From Litoditis marina (taxonomy: Eukaryota; Nematoda; Chromadorea; Rhabditida; Rhabditidae): a stretch of 64,000 bases of DNA. The notes below the pieces were generated by a model. It ran no database searches and was not told where the DNA came from. It was given only the letters and a program-made list of their open reading frames with translations. The number at the start of each line of letters is the position of its first letter. Position 1 is the stretch's first letter. Both the position numbers and the translations under genes were made by a program. Below, in pieces: positions 31,937 through 44,100 of the stretch. The DNA lies in contig OZ038436.1 in NCBI GenBank assembly GCA_964036275.1, positions 19,495,904-19,559,903 of the forward strand, given 5' to 3'.

Positions 31937-34900
31937 ATGAGTGCGATTGGCCACGACGAGTGCCGTTCAAATAATTTCATTCGGTTCATTCTCCCGTTCT
32001 CAACTGGTCGCATGAAGTCCAGCTCCAGTTCCAAAAACGACAAAAATGTGAGTTCGCCCTGAAATGTTTTTATACTGATTCTTGTAATCATGGATTTTGC
32101 AAAATCAAGTTTGAAATGCTCGAATTCCTCTATTTTACCTTATATATCTTTCCTTTAAATTTTCTATTGAATTTTCTGTGGCATGTGGTTTTTAAAGACA
32201 TGTTTACATATAGTCGTCGCCATCGGAAAGGCGGAAGTGTACTGTATGTCTCACTTTCCACTGTGCCGCACACATGTCTTCGATTCCGAAGCTTGCCGGT
32301 TATGTGCATCGATAGCGCAGTGGTTTGCGCCCTGCTACGAATAGTTTGCTCGCAGCTTCGATTCCGGCAAGAGACAACAGTGTATAAATTTGGCACCCAC
32401 TATACCTTAATTTGCAAAGGTGATGAAGACTAAAATGTATAGAATAAATCTATATATTTTGCAGCAGTCGAGCGAGACGAATGGCTGTTTTCACTGTGCT
32501 CCACCCAATCCGAGAAAACTGTTCCACAGTGAAGCGTATTGTGGATGTTCCGGTGAGAAATTATTCACTAAACCGTTTTTTTTTGGTAAACGGAACTGTT
32601 GATCGGTTTGTTCACTGGCTGGTAACCATTTGCTACCCGCTTAGTTTCCCCGTACTTCTTTCACAAAACGGTTCCAAAAATATAATGAGGAATTGTGCAC
32701 TTTGTCACTAAACGTTTCTGAATTCTGCTGTGTTTAACATGTTTTTCGGGACCGTGCGATTGACTAACAGTATATTTCGAATGTTTACATTGCAGAACAC
32801 TCTGAGACGATTTCGTTGCCCAATTCACCTTTCCCGCCCGAAATGCATTTCAAACGGGAGCGACGGAAAACCATAATCGTCTTCATTTTCTTCCTCACCA
32901 TCATTGTTCTCAACCATCTGATTCTAGCGATCGTCTCCGACATCATCAGCAGGTACGGAACATATGTTTATCATTGACCGCTACGCGACTGCGCGCGGCT
33001 CAAGATGGTACTCTATGAGGTCTCCATGGAACGTTGTGTTAAACTGGGGTTCCTCACTTTGAATCAGTTGGAATTCAACTGATTTCCTAACATCTAAGGA
33101 AGTTCTCGAATTTGCTTCTCTCATCTGTTTGCCAAGAGGGGCTCTAACCTATTCACATTCCCGACATAGACAGTGATTTGACAAAACCTATACAATGCCT
33201 TCAGGGCCTTACAGCCTCGCCCGTTTTAAGTGGGCATGTTACTGTAAGTCAAACAACTAGGGAGTATATTTAACCAGTAAGATTTGGACTTTGAAAGTGC
33301 CTACAGAGGGTCACTCAAAGTAGGACGATTATATGGATGTGGACCGTTCCCCTTGTTTGTAGGTAGATTATTGCCGCTCTACCCTTAGGGGTCCTAGTTT
33401 TTCATGATTTGTGTTTTTTTATACAAGCTCATGAATAAACTTATATATGGACCAATCTCGACGCATCGGTCATTTGAACTGCAATTGAAAAACGTTGTAG
33501 TTGAAAAGACTGAAGCGTTGTAATTAGTCTACGTCTTTCTTTATTCGATAGTTTCTCTTTCCAGAGACCCGCTGCCGGACCTGATGCATTCGATGTTCGG
33601 CCAGAGTTCGTTGACCCGTCACGTGGCCGACGTCCTCGCCTTCTGCGGAGTTGTCAGCACCTTCTTCCTCGTCTGCATTCTACACAAGTACAGGTGGATA
33701 TATTTCACAATTTTAAATGTATAGTAGAACTAGAATCACGTTTCACGTGTATAATATATCAGGTTTCACGTGTCACGTGTCACGTTCACGTGTCAGGTTT
33801 CACGTTTAACGTGTATAATATAATATATAATATAATATATTATACTATTATAACATATTATGTCCAGGTTATTCGATTCATAGTGTTTCTAAAGCATGCA
33901 AGAATGAAAAAAGAAAGCTACGTAGGCAAAAGTGAAAATACTGTAAAGGTGTATCCTACTTCTTAGGATTTAGCAAGGCACACATCAAAAAATTGAAATT
34001 ACTGTATGAAAATACGGGGGTAATTGTACAGTTTTCCCTTGACCTCCCGGAGCAATCCTAGAAGAAGAAAGTTTCGCACAGGGTTAAGTGAGTTGTCTGT
34101 TTTAGATGGATCGTCAGTCGTCGCCTGTTCTACATAGCGTCCATCCTGTACCTGATGAGGGCCATCAGTATCAATGTGACACATATACCCGCGGGCTACT
34201 CCAACAATCATGAGTGGGTGTTAGTTTCCTCACATCGTCGTGGACAGTCTACGTTCAATTCGGTAGGGGTTGAGTGTGACGAGCGGCCACCTCATCTGCG
34301 AATTTTCGATCTTCACACTCTCTTGTTTACGGCGTATGTTTTTCTATTCATGTCGACTTGTAGTTTGAACCTGTTTGCTTTTTGGTCGGAATTCGTGCGA
34401 TAGGAGGTGAATAGAGATCGAACTACAATAAATTTACTTATTTTACTCCACAGATTGTTCTATAGAGTTTGAGCAAGTATTGGTTGTTCCTGTATCGACG
34501 ATGTACGTCATTCACTCAGGTCGGGGTCGTTCTAGTGAAGTGTGAAATGAGACATATTAGCTTCATCTGTGTATTGTAGTAGCTTTTTGCAGTTTTCATT
34601 TTGTATATAGTTCAAACTACAACTCTTTCTTGGTCATCCACAGCGTTTTTGCGAATATTGTTCAAGAGAAATTTCTTGCAGGCTCTGTGTACCACCGTCA
34701 GAAGAAGCCAATACATCCTTCATGTTTGTCCTCAAAAACTTTTTACATATTTTCAGAAAGGTGGGTTGTGCTCTGGTTTTGGCACTGAATGTCATTTTAC
34801 ATATTTACATATTTATTCATTCACTTCGCTTCGTTACGAGGCGGTAATCATCATACATGTCACAGATCTTTGTAGTAGCAGTTTCTTGTGAGGTCTTGGT

Positions 34901-37414
34901 CTCTTTCCTTCATAGAAGCCTTCATGGTGGACTATCCAATGCTCTTTTGGCATTGATCCAGTGACATGCGAGAAACTTCTTAGAGGAGGGGAAGACAACT
35001 GCTTGTGAAACATGCATTCCTGTTGGGAATATGCCATAGTTGTGTGTTTTCTTACTCAGTTTTTCAACGTAGGATTTCGGTATACTAGAAGTAGAGTAGA
35101 TGAATAGTCACGTAAAGTCAGCATTCTAATGAGAAATTGTGCTCTTTTCATTGCACGTTTCTGAGTTCTGCCGTGTTTAACATGTTTCACGTGACTGTGC
35201 AATTGACTGATAGTATAATGTAGGTCCGGGTCTCAGACAATTCCCAGCCACTTTTGTAGCGGCTGCGACGAGAGAGTGTGCAGGTCAGGTAGACGCAGAT
35301 GTCTGCGGCCTCATTGACTATCTCGCTTTCGTAGCTGGCTAATTGCACAAAACTGGCGCCAATCGTTCTGAGGTGGTACTAGCACATTACATTCTTTGCA
35401 TAATTTACATTTTGTAACTGTTCCATTGGAAAATAGTTTGTTTGCAGATGGGGCTGCAGGTGACGGACGATAAAGGTCGAATGTTCTGCGGGGACATGTT
35501 GTTCTCCGGCCACACGACGGCCATCTCGCTCAGCTGTTTCTTCCTCAACTACTATCTACCGCACTCGTTATGGCCCCTCAAGTAAGTTAGGCTTTGACCA
35601 ATTTACGTTTTAGTTTGATGTCCATATACACCATAGTTCACAAATTCCGACCGCAAAGCAACGAGATGAAACTACAAACTATTTATGTTTCTACCTCCTT
35701 TCTCCACCTCTAATCTCATTTTTTACGTATTCATATGCGTGATAAATCAATCAAAAAAACGCAGTGGAATAGGGGCAACATGCAACATACACCGATCCTT
35801 CTCTGGCAAGAGAGAAGGAACTATCTACCACAGTCAAGTGGATATGACATCTGCTTATACTGTTTTAGTTCGATCGGGGTATAAACCATACGACTTCAAC
35901 CCAAAAGCAAAAAGATACTGCAAATAGATCGGCTCAGGACAATAGGCAACATCGTATATGCCTTGTCGGACGTACGTAGCCTAAATAGGAGATTACTGAG
36001 AGTTTCAACTAAGTACACTTTCACTAGAGTTTGACGCCGAGCACTGACATTTTTCGGCGACGAATTTACACATGCAGTCGACTGTATTCACTCTATTTGT
36101 AGTTTGTTTCCCCAACAGTTCAGTTGTAATACGAAAACTGTACATGTAGATCAAACTACGAATCAAACCTTTTCAATCCTTGAACGATCCTGTTTCAGAC
36201 TCGCAGTCGGCTCGATCTGCTGTCTGGCCATGGCCTGCCTGGTCAATGCCCGGGCACACTATTCGGTGGACGTCATCATGGGATACTGGATTTGTTCCAT
36301 CACCTTCAGGTTGGTAGGATTACAACAAAAATATTACAACAAAAATACTGGTTCTAATTACATGTAGGGAGCGTCGAAATATTCGTTGTAGTTTGATCTC
36401 CATACACGTCATAGTTCACAAATTTTCACTGAAAGGCAATAGGTTCAAACCACGTTGGAATAAGAAAACATACACCGCTTGCATGCTTGCTGCTTGCTGC
36501 ATGCTTGCTGCTGCATGCTGCTGATGCATGCTGCTGCTGCTGCTGATGCATGCTGCATGCTGCATGCAAAACATGCTTGCTTAGGAAAAAGCGAAAAGTT
36601 GGTCAATTCCACAAGGAATTGCGGCTATTTCGTAAACCTTAGCAGTTAACCGTTAACCGGGTTGCCTGGTTAACCCCATTGTGAACCCTTTTGTAACCCT
36701 CTTACCCTATTTCGTTTGGGGAAATTTGGGGTTAATAAAAGGGATAACCAGGTAACCCGGTTAATGGTTAACTGCTAGGGTTCACGAAATAAGGGGTTAA
36801 ATGAATAATTTACCCGAGAAGTTGCAGTCTGTATCTATCATTATGCTGTGTTTGTAGTTTGCTACTTGCAGTCTGTACCATGCGTTCTGTGAGGTGCCGC
36901 ACAAGACGCGACATCGCGCGCGATCCTTCCGCCGCCTCCTACTCTTCTGGTCCATGTACGAGATGGAGAGGAGGGTCCCCTCCGGTAGACTGCCCAACCA
37001 GTTGGAATGGCCCCTTCCCTGGCCTCAGGCAAGATACTCTACATTATTTTATTATAATTTGAAAGTGTTATATTTAGCGAAACATTGTTCGGCTGAAACG
37101 AAGTATATAAAACTTTCAAACTTGAATAAAATAACGTAGAGTAAACATGTTATGCAGATACAGTATGCCGTCACGTTTCACAAAAGTCTGGAAGGGACAT
37201 GCTAGGTGTCCACCATCGCGTGAAATCACCATATTATATAAATGTACACTTGTTTGCACAACAATATATGAAAACAAAAATTATTGGTTTCATTCTATCT
37301 CCTTTTCAGTGCGCCATCGACTTTTTGGACAACTGGAACGAGCAGACCACGACCACCCGATCGGGGCGAACTGCCAGATGGTTGGCAGAACATCGCATCA
37401 AACTACACATGTGA
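31937..37414 (+). CDS. Sphingomyelin synthase-related membrane enzyme
   Basis: Ten exons: 31937-32047, 32465-32552, 32796-32952, 33565-33693, 34106-34213, 34682-34760, 35448-35581, 36199-36309, 36872-37028 and 37310-37414. All phases match and give 392 residues. Enzymes of this family move a phosphocholine or phosphoethanolamine head group from a phospholipid to ceramide in Golgi or plasma membranes. The first helix is near residues 88-115; the hallmark CGD-x3-SGHT has H246, and HYSVD has H289 and D293. The spacing of the triad equals that of human SMS1. The C-terminal signature WPLPWP is present. The N-terminal 60 residues are Cys- and Ser-rich and the start is less certain. Intron 9 has a GC donor. 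Whether the product makes sphingomyelin or the ethanolamine form cannot be told. Confidence 0.93.
32208..32405 (+). mobile_element. tRNA-derived SINE, plus strand, in sms intron 1
   Basis: Leader CGCCATCGGAAAGGCGGAAG, A-box GATAGCGCAGTGGTTTGCGC, B-box-like GCTTCGATTCCGGC and tail TATAAATTTGGCACCCACTATA. Frames through it on both strands are not genes. Confidence 0.85.
32640..32775 (+). repeat. Dispersed repeat copy in sms intron 2
   Basis: Copy of the family at 22560, with TGTGTTTAACATGTTT and GATTGACTAACAGTATAT. It ends about 20 bases before the acceptor of exon 3. Confidence 0.8.
33738..33815. repeat. Cluster of CACGTG palindromes in sms intron 4
   Basis: Four CACGTG hexamers and several CACGTT or AACGTG half-matches lie within about 75 bases, followed by an ATAATAT-rich stretch. 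CACGTG is the E-box bound by bHLH-zipper factors; binding is not shown here. Confidence 0.7.
35095..35375 (+). repeat. Two adjacent dispersed repeats in sms intron 6
   Basis: 35095-35220 is a copy of the family at 22560. 35235-35375 is related to 13870-14055, with CAATTCCCAGCC, GAGAGAGTGTGCAGGTCAG and CAATCGTTCTGAG. Confidence 0.8.
35608..35680. repeat. Short hairpin repeat in sms intron 7
   Basis: TTTTAGTTTGATGTCCATA and GAGATGAAACTACAAAC frame a copy of the TTGTAGTTTGATC family. Confidence 0.75.
36096..36165. repeat. Short hairpin repeat, diverged, in sms intron 7
   Basis: TTTGTAGTTTG and GATCAAACTACGAATC face each other just upstream of exon 8. Confidence 0.65.
36387..36456. repeat. Short hairpin repeat in sms intron 8
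   Basis: TTGTAGTTTGATCTCCATAC at the left and a diverged GGTTCAAACCACG at the right, with the inner words CACGTCATAGTTCACAAATTT also found at 35620. Confidence 0.7.
36474..36576. repeat. TGCATGC/TGC repeat cluster in sms intron 8
   Basis: Seven TGCATGC words and many TGCTGC or TGCTTGC units lie within about 100 bases, about 300 bases before exon 9. TGCATG is the DNA form of the RBFOX/FOX-1 splicing-factor site, so a splicing role is possible but unproven. Confidence 0.75.
36626..36800. repeat. Inverted repeat, about 55-bp arms, in sms intron 8
   Basis: The left arm (TATTTCGTAAACCTTAGCAG then TTAACCGTTAACCGGG) is matched inverted on the right (CCCGGTTAATGGTTAACTGC then CACGAAATA). The loop is about 60 bases. 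It looks like a small MITE. Confidence 0.85.
37029..37309 (+). other. GC-AG intron of the sms-like gene
   Basis: The exon ends CAG and the intron starts GCAAGA instead of GT. Both flanking exons are conserved protein (WPLPWPQ then CAID) and join in phase 0, and no GT donor keeps the frame at this spot. Confidence 0.8.
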
Positions 37415-38132
37415 TCCGCCTTATTGTCTACATATGATCAAACTACAAAAGTGATTTGTCGCTTGTAGACGAATTCCATAGAAATTGAAAACATGATCTC
37501 GGTGTCGGTTTAATGAGCCGGAGACGAGAAATAAAAAGTTCACGCACAAGTGTTGAAATTTATTACAAAAAACTGACATTCACAAAACTATTCGATGAGA
37601 AAAGCTTAAAAACTTACAAAATGAGCTGATTAGTCAGTGAGTGGCGACAATTGGCCTCGTTATTACACATTCTTTCGGCACAAAAACTTGAAGATGACAA
37701 ACTCTGATTGATTAACCAATCAACACATGCTATATAGCGGTAGCGCACTAGCGGCAGTGAGATAAAATCATCAGATCTAGGCAACATGCAATGGTAGGTC
37801 ACTTTAGTGGCAATGGGATATTGGGATGAAATGCAAAATGAGAAGAGCATAAGAATACAACTGAATTGTTTCCTCTGAGAAATTATAAGTGGGTGGTTTG
37901 TACCATACTCAAACGCATTCACCACCTTCGCATAATACTGTGAGGGTATGCTGGTAGAAAAGTAATAAGCAAATAAAGTCAGCGAATATGATTATTAATG
38001 AATTAGTAAGAACTTTGCGAGTAGAATTGCTGTTGTACAGCGGAGCATGGATCATGCAAACTAGCAAAGCATTATATACAACGAATAGAACACGGGCATT
38101 ATTTACACTAAAGCCGGAGAGAGGATGAGAAA
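37415..38132. other. Intergenic region between convergent genes
   Basis: Contains the 3' UTRs of the sms-like and cdc-14 genes and a hairpin-repeat end at about 37430. No other gene is seen. Confidence 0.6.
37530..37535 (+). terminator. Polyadenylation signal of the sms-like gene
   Basis: AATAAA lies 115 bases after the stop codon at 37414, before the 3' end of the convergent cdc-14 gene. Confidence 0.5.
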
Positions 38133-41100
38133 CTAGGAGATACGCTTCTTGCGTCGAGTCTGAAAATGAACACTATACTGAAAGTCAACTATTTCAAAAA
38201 AATAGCGTAATACAATACTTCGAGATTGGCACCAGCCTACTTAATGATCGATTTTACGAATAAGAATAAACACCTGATTTTCAATCAATTTCTGTGCCCA
38301 CTAAATAGCCTCATATACCATCTCAACCAGTATAAAGAAGAACGATCATGTGGACTATTCCCGTGTAATCGGTCCTTTAAACTGCAATTGAAAAATATAT
38401 TGCGGTTGGACTGAAGCCTTGCGATTGGACCACATAATCGTCCTTCTTTAACAACTAAAATTTTGATGTAGTTCGTTTGCTCGATGAACCAACCCCCAGG
38501 AGTCGATGAACTGCCCGTATGACTAACCATTTGAGTCTGAATGCCGAAAACTCGACTGGAAAAAAAAAACAAGTTTTCCAGTTTTGAGTAGTTTACTGAA
38601 ACAAGAAGACACAAAAGTTTTCCAGAGTTTCTAGTAGTTCTAGGGGCTAGAAAACTCGATTGTTGTTTAACCTCGTAAACAACCATAATCTCAACATCGA
38701 AACCACTGAATTAGCGAATAACCAACCCCCAGAAGAGCGTCGGTGTTGGCGGGTAGACTGAGGGCGGCTTCGGGGAGAGAGAGTCCGTGGGGAGAGATGC
38801 GAGACCGCAGGTCGTAGGGGGAACTGCCGGGGGTGGCGGCCAACTCAACACGGGCTCCCTGCGAGGGGTACGGACGCACACGACTACTGAAAACACAACT
38901 GATCTTGAGTATTCAAACTGGATAATTGGCTCCTTTCTAGAGAATAGTCCTTGTGGCCGTATTTATGAAGCTTATAGAACACAATTTTTATGCGGCTTTT
39001 GTCTTTATCGGGGGGTCTTCTTGGTGTTTCAATACGTTTTCCTTCGAGTTGAATCACACAAGTCAATGAATCAATCAATCTAACCTGCTATTCTGTCTCC
39101 TACCGGGCGACAGTCTGGTCAGACCGGGCTTCCCCGCCACCGAACGAGACGATCCCGAGGCCACCGTCACCTTCGCTATCTGAAAGTTAACAAGATACCA
39201 AAAACCGCAAACTAACTCATTTGGTACAAATTTAAAGAAGGACGATTATGTGGTCCAATCCCAACGCTTCAGCTTTAAACTGCATAAAAATTTTCAATTG
39301 CAGTTTAAAGGGCCGTTAACACGGGATTGGTCCACATAATCGTCCTGCTTCAAGTAACTTTTCTTGTAACTATTTTTTTGTAACTACTTGTAACTTATTT
39401 TGTACCTGAAACAGCGCAACTGTTCCGGGAACATTTCTGCGATCTAGCATTGGTTCTTTTTTTTCTTCTCGAATTATGAATAACGGGCTACTGAATCAAT
39501 TTGGTCGTTCCACCCCTATGATGTTTGATATCCATGAGTTTATGGAAAATAATAATCGAATCGTCCCATTTTCCGTACATTTCCTATCACACAGGGTTTC
39601 AGAAACCCGTCGCGATTGGGGTAGTCACGTTATTAATCTGCGCATAAAAACCAGACTAGAAATTTATGATTACATGCCAATAAAAACAACGATATAAATA
39701 TATGCACAGAAATAATAAATTACATGCATTATTAAAATTATTATAAACAGAACGTGAAGACTTACAGTCATGGAAATGAAACAAGCAAAACAGAACAGAA
39801 CTGAAAAAAATTCACAGCCGCATGAACGTGCGTAGAGCAACTTTTTTTTCTAAAACTCACAGCTCACACAGGTGAAAAGAATGTATTTACAAGTACAAAT
39901 AACTGTTCACAGCAAACAAAACAATAGTGCACCGCTACTCACTTATTTGTTGAGAATTGAGAAGATTATAATTAACCCCTCAATCTAATCGCTGAAAAAA
40001 AGAGAAAAAAATAAGAAAAATTCCCGGGGGAGGTGTGGGTGAAATAATAGACTAGTTCGCTTTACCCTAAGACCAAAGTCATGACCAGCTAGCAGCTAGC
40101 TTTTTGAAGATGATATCAGGGATATTCACAGATTACAAAATAGCGGTGCAATGTACCAGCAAAATAAGGATAAAATGAAAGCTAATCAAAACGACCTGAT
40201 GAGAAAACAAAATGATGTGGCCAGAGCATAAGAGGTACATGCGCTACTCCTACTATTAAAACTATTACTACATGTGCTAGCAATTTTCCAAAATCCGCAT
40301 TACTTAGATGTCCTCGCGAAGTGCTGTTCCAGGGTGAAACCCAACTTCACTGCTTCAAATTGCTTACTTAACTTGTATAGCCAAAACATAAAGCGAATAC
40401 CCGCATCATAATTATAATAATGGAATATGACCAAGCAGAAGAGCAAAAAGGTGTGTATAAACTTGTAATCGTATAAACTTAATAGAAAATAGCGCATGGA
40501 TGTACTCTCGATGTTGGCTTCTAAAACACAAGAAAACACTACACAAGATGCTCGTGCACGCTCTTCCCAATATGTATGATATCACAGAATACGGTATTCC
40601 GATCTACATTGTAGTTTGATTTCGACATACGCTATAGTGTAAGAATTTCGACAGAAAATAAACGGGATCAAACTACAAACACAGTGGAATAGGGCAACAT
40701 AACCCGTATGGGCTTTGGGAAGAGCGAACCCTCCTATATCAACTAAAATCGTCTGCGGGGAGGCCATTGGAAACGTGAAGCGAACTCGAATTCGCCAGAA
40801 CTGGGTGCCGAAGTGAGATATAACGAGTGGGGAGCATCCGTGTAGCGTAGCTAAAACAACACATGCAAATACTCGTCAGCTATATTACACCGGGGTTTCA
40901 AGATAACCTTTGGGTAAAGATACAACTTTTGCGGGTAATATGATCTTGATCAGGTTACCACAAAACCCGATCCATTGCAGTGATCTCAGTACATTCAAGT
41001 GCATTGATAGACTTGTTACATGTTATTTGTTACAGATCAGGATCGAGTATGAGCAACACGTTGGATTGGATTCACCCCTTCCGTACACCGACTAACTGTT

Positions 41101-44100
41101 AATAGAAATGCCAGGGCCGAGCATTCTAGTAACTTTTTTTAGAAATTGAGCTTCAATATACAGTTAGAAAACTTTCAAAGATTTTTGACCAGCAAGCGAG
41201 ATCGAGCCCAGGACAAAAAACAAAGAAAATATGTCGAAGTATTTGTTTTGATGCCCACTGTGCAAACTTATTTCGGAAACCAACGTGATCAAACACCCGT
41301 TCACTGCTAAAGGTGCCATAGTACACAACCACCACCACCAAATTGCGAACACACACCAGTAAGATATGGCTTAGCTTTTTTCCAATTGTTATTTTGGTGC
41401 AACATCTTGACTTTTCAGGAATCACAAAAAGGGTAACTTCTCCCGATGTTGGTCGAATTGAAAATGGGTCTTTTCTGTGGCTAGTCGGACAACTTTACTG
41501 GTGTGTGCTTGGGAACAAAACGTGCTGTGTACAACAAACATGCAGATCATCTTGTTGCCGTAGAACGGAATGTTGAGATGTCGTCAGCCATACATCGAAG
41601 GAATCATATTTTACCGTTTTCGCAATACACTCCTACACAACTAAGAAACACAGTTTTTTCAATGGTAATATTATCCTAATTTTTCAATCGGGTCTAATCA
41701 GGCCACTGCGGCTTCACAAAACTGGTTGAAATCCTCTTGTTCTCCAGTTGGATGATTTTTTGGGGTAACTATTCAGCCATTCATATTCTTGCATACCGCG
41801 CGAATTCAAACCGTCGTGCCCTCGTTAAATAAGAAATATTGTAGTACTGTATCCTACTACATAAATCGCCTATACATACGATTTCCACTTCTCTGTGGTC
41901 GCCTTTTGACCGATGACCAAAACCAAAAGTAAACCAACCGGCGGTGGAGTTAAACTAACCGACCAAGAGTTAAACTAACTGACCAACAGTTGAACTAACC
42001 GACCAACAGTGAAAAAAACTTACAAATAGTGAAACTGACCGACCAAAAACAAAAGGTGAAACTGCCTGCCCAAAAAGCAAAACTAACCGGAGGTGGTACG
42101 AGGGCGGATAGGTTCCTGACAGCCGTGTGGGGTCTGGTACTGACTGGGGTCCCCGGTGAGGACATCGGTTTGATGGGGGTGGTGGGGGAGGAGAAACGGG
42201 GCGACGAAGACATCTGGGCAGCCGCAGACGAACGCGACAGAACCGATGGGCGGTCCATCTGGAATTACAGAAGATTAGGGCATTGGTCAGATGCTAGAAA
42301 TTAAGTTGTATAAACCCACGCACTTCTCAATCACACTGAAAACTATCATGTTATCGTTCGCTTTGTAGAGAATTTGTCTAATTCTGATGCAAAGTCATCA
42401 ATTTTAACGTGTAGTTATCTGAAAACGGACTCCTGTCTGTCGAATGGTCGGACCTTACGGTGTATGGCTAACCTGCGGAAAGATCGGATTGTGGGAGCGT
42501 TCTCTGGCCGGTGGTTTGGTGGAATGGGTGTGCATGGTCCTCTCGCTGCTCATCCTAGTCGTGGAGGGAGAGGAGGTAGACGAGCATGATGGCGCGTGTT
42601 GACTGCGAGCCTTCATGGCCAGCAGACGATCTCCCTGCGACCGACCGCGACTATCCAAAGACATCTGAATGTTTCAAATACTTAGTCTCTTAAGCAAGCA
42701 TCTGAACGATTCCAGTCTTCGGGTTTTATAAGCAACCATCTGAATGTTTCGAATCCTGTGTTTCATAGGCATTCAATTTGAAATTTTGGTCTCAAGTTTT
42801 CACTAGTACACAAATAGCGAAAAGTATTGGAACTTGGAACAATCACTTGAAAACGGCAAAAATCATCTTAACTTTTGAATATTTTCGACGCGATGTAAAA
42901 ACAGCATCGGTGCAGATAAGCAAGTTGTAACACGAAAAGATCTTCTCCATCATTGACCCCCCCCCCCCCTAAATGACAATAGTGATACTCACCTCCTCAT
43001 TCACAGGATTTCCATTGTCATCCTCTTCAGATCGTTTGGTAGAGCCCGCTGGTCTGGCATTCTCACTGATCACATGTAGACCGTTGGAGGGAGATGCCCT
43101 TGACAGGCGAATGTCGTGAACCTGTAAACGGGGCACATTTAGAGAATATTCAAGGTTTTCAAAGTATATGTATGGTATATTGTTCATAGATGCGATACCC
43201 CGCTTAGCTGACCGAGCGATGCTTAGTTTTGATGATTAGTTTTCATTCAATCTGGTAGCGGACCAAAACTATTCCAGGATGTCTGATATAGTTGATAAAT
43301 TACCTAGAGGGGGGGGGGGGAGGGGCAATACCTTTTTCCATTGGTAAGTTCTCTTCAGACTCTCGAACCGTCACTATGGTATGTTCGGTATTTCTATTTT
43401 CGGTGTTTTTCGGTTTTTGATACTGTTGCACGCCTTATTCAATTATTTTATCTTGAATTGAATCATCAACCATTGCACAAAATCACATTATGATGAAAAG
43501 CGTTCAATACTCAGCCATGGACCGCAGTTTTACGTTCAGTCACAACAGGCTCAGAAATGTCCCAAAAGACGCATATCAACCGAACTAACCTGCGTTGTGA
43601 GTTTCCTGAACGTTTTCTCGGACCCGCCATTCATACGACTCTTGTTCGGCAGATGCACAACATTGCTGACAGATTTAGACCAGCAATACTTCTGTTTTCT
43701 AACCTGAAATTAACGTGTGTGAAAAATTAACATACATACACTTGGAATCTTCGAGGTAACATCTGTACCCTGAACATGTGGTGAACTAGTATCAGATGAT
43801 AATTAACAACCACACCATGTTCACTAATGACACTTTTATATGTATGACTATGAATAGCGACATATTTTATAAATAACATACCAGCCACTGCTGTTGTGGT
43901 CCGATCACAGACCCCGGTCGACAGACTCGCAGCCAGGCCATACACTCGGCGGCTGTCAGTCCGTACTCCTTCATCATCCAACAGGCTATCAGAGTACCCG
44001 TCCTGCCAAGACCTGTAACCAGAAAGAACCATACACTTCGGCTGCGAATGAAGCAAACCCCGAAACATCATTCAGTTGGTCAATCTAAAATCTAAAGCTA

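Noticed and set aside
38691..38896. Two minus-strand frames rich in Pro and Ser
   Set aside because: One is the real CDC14 exon 14 read alone and the other is its shifted shadow.
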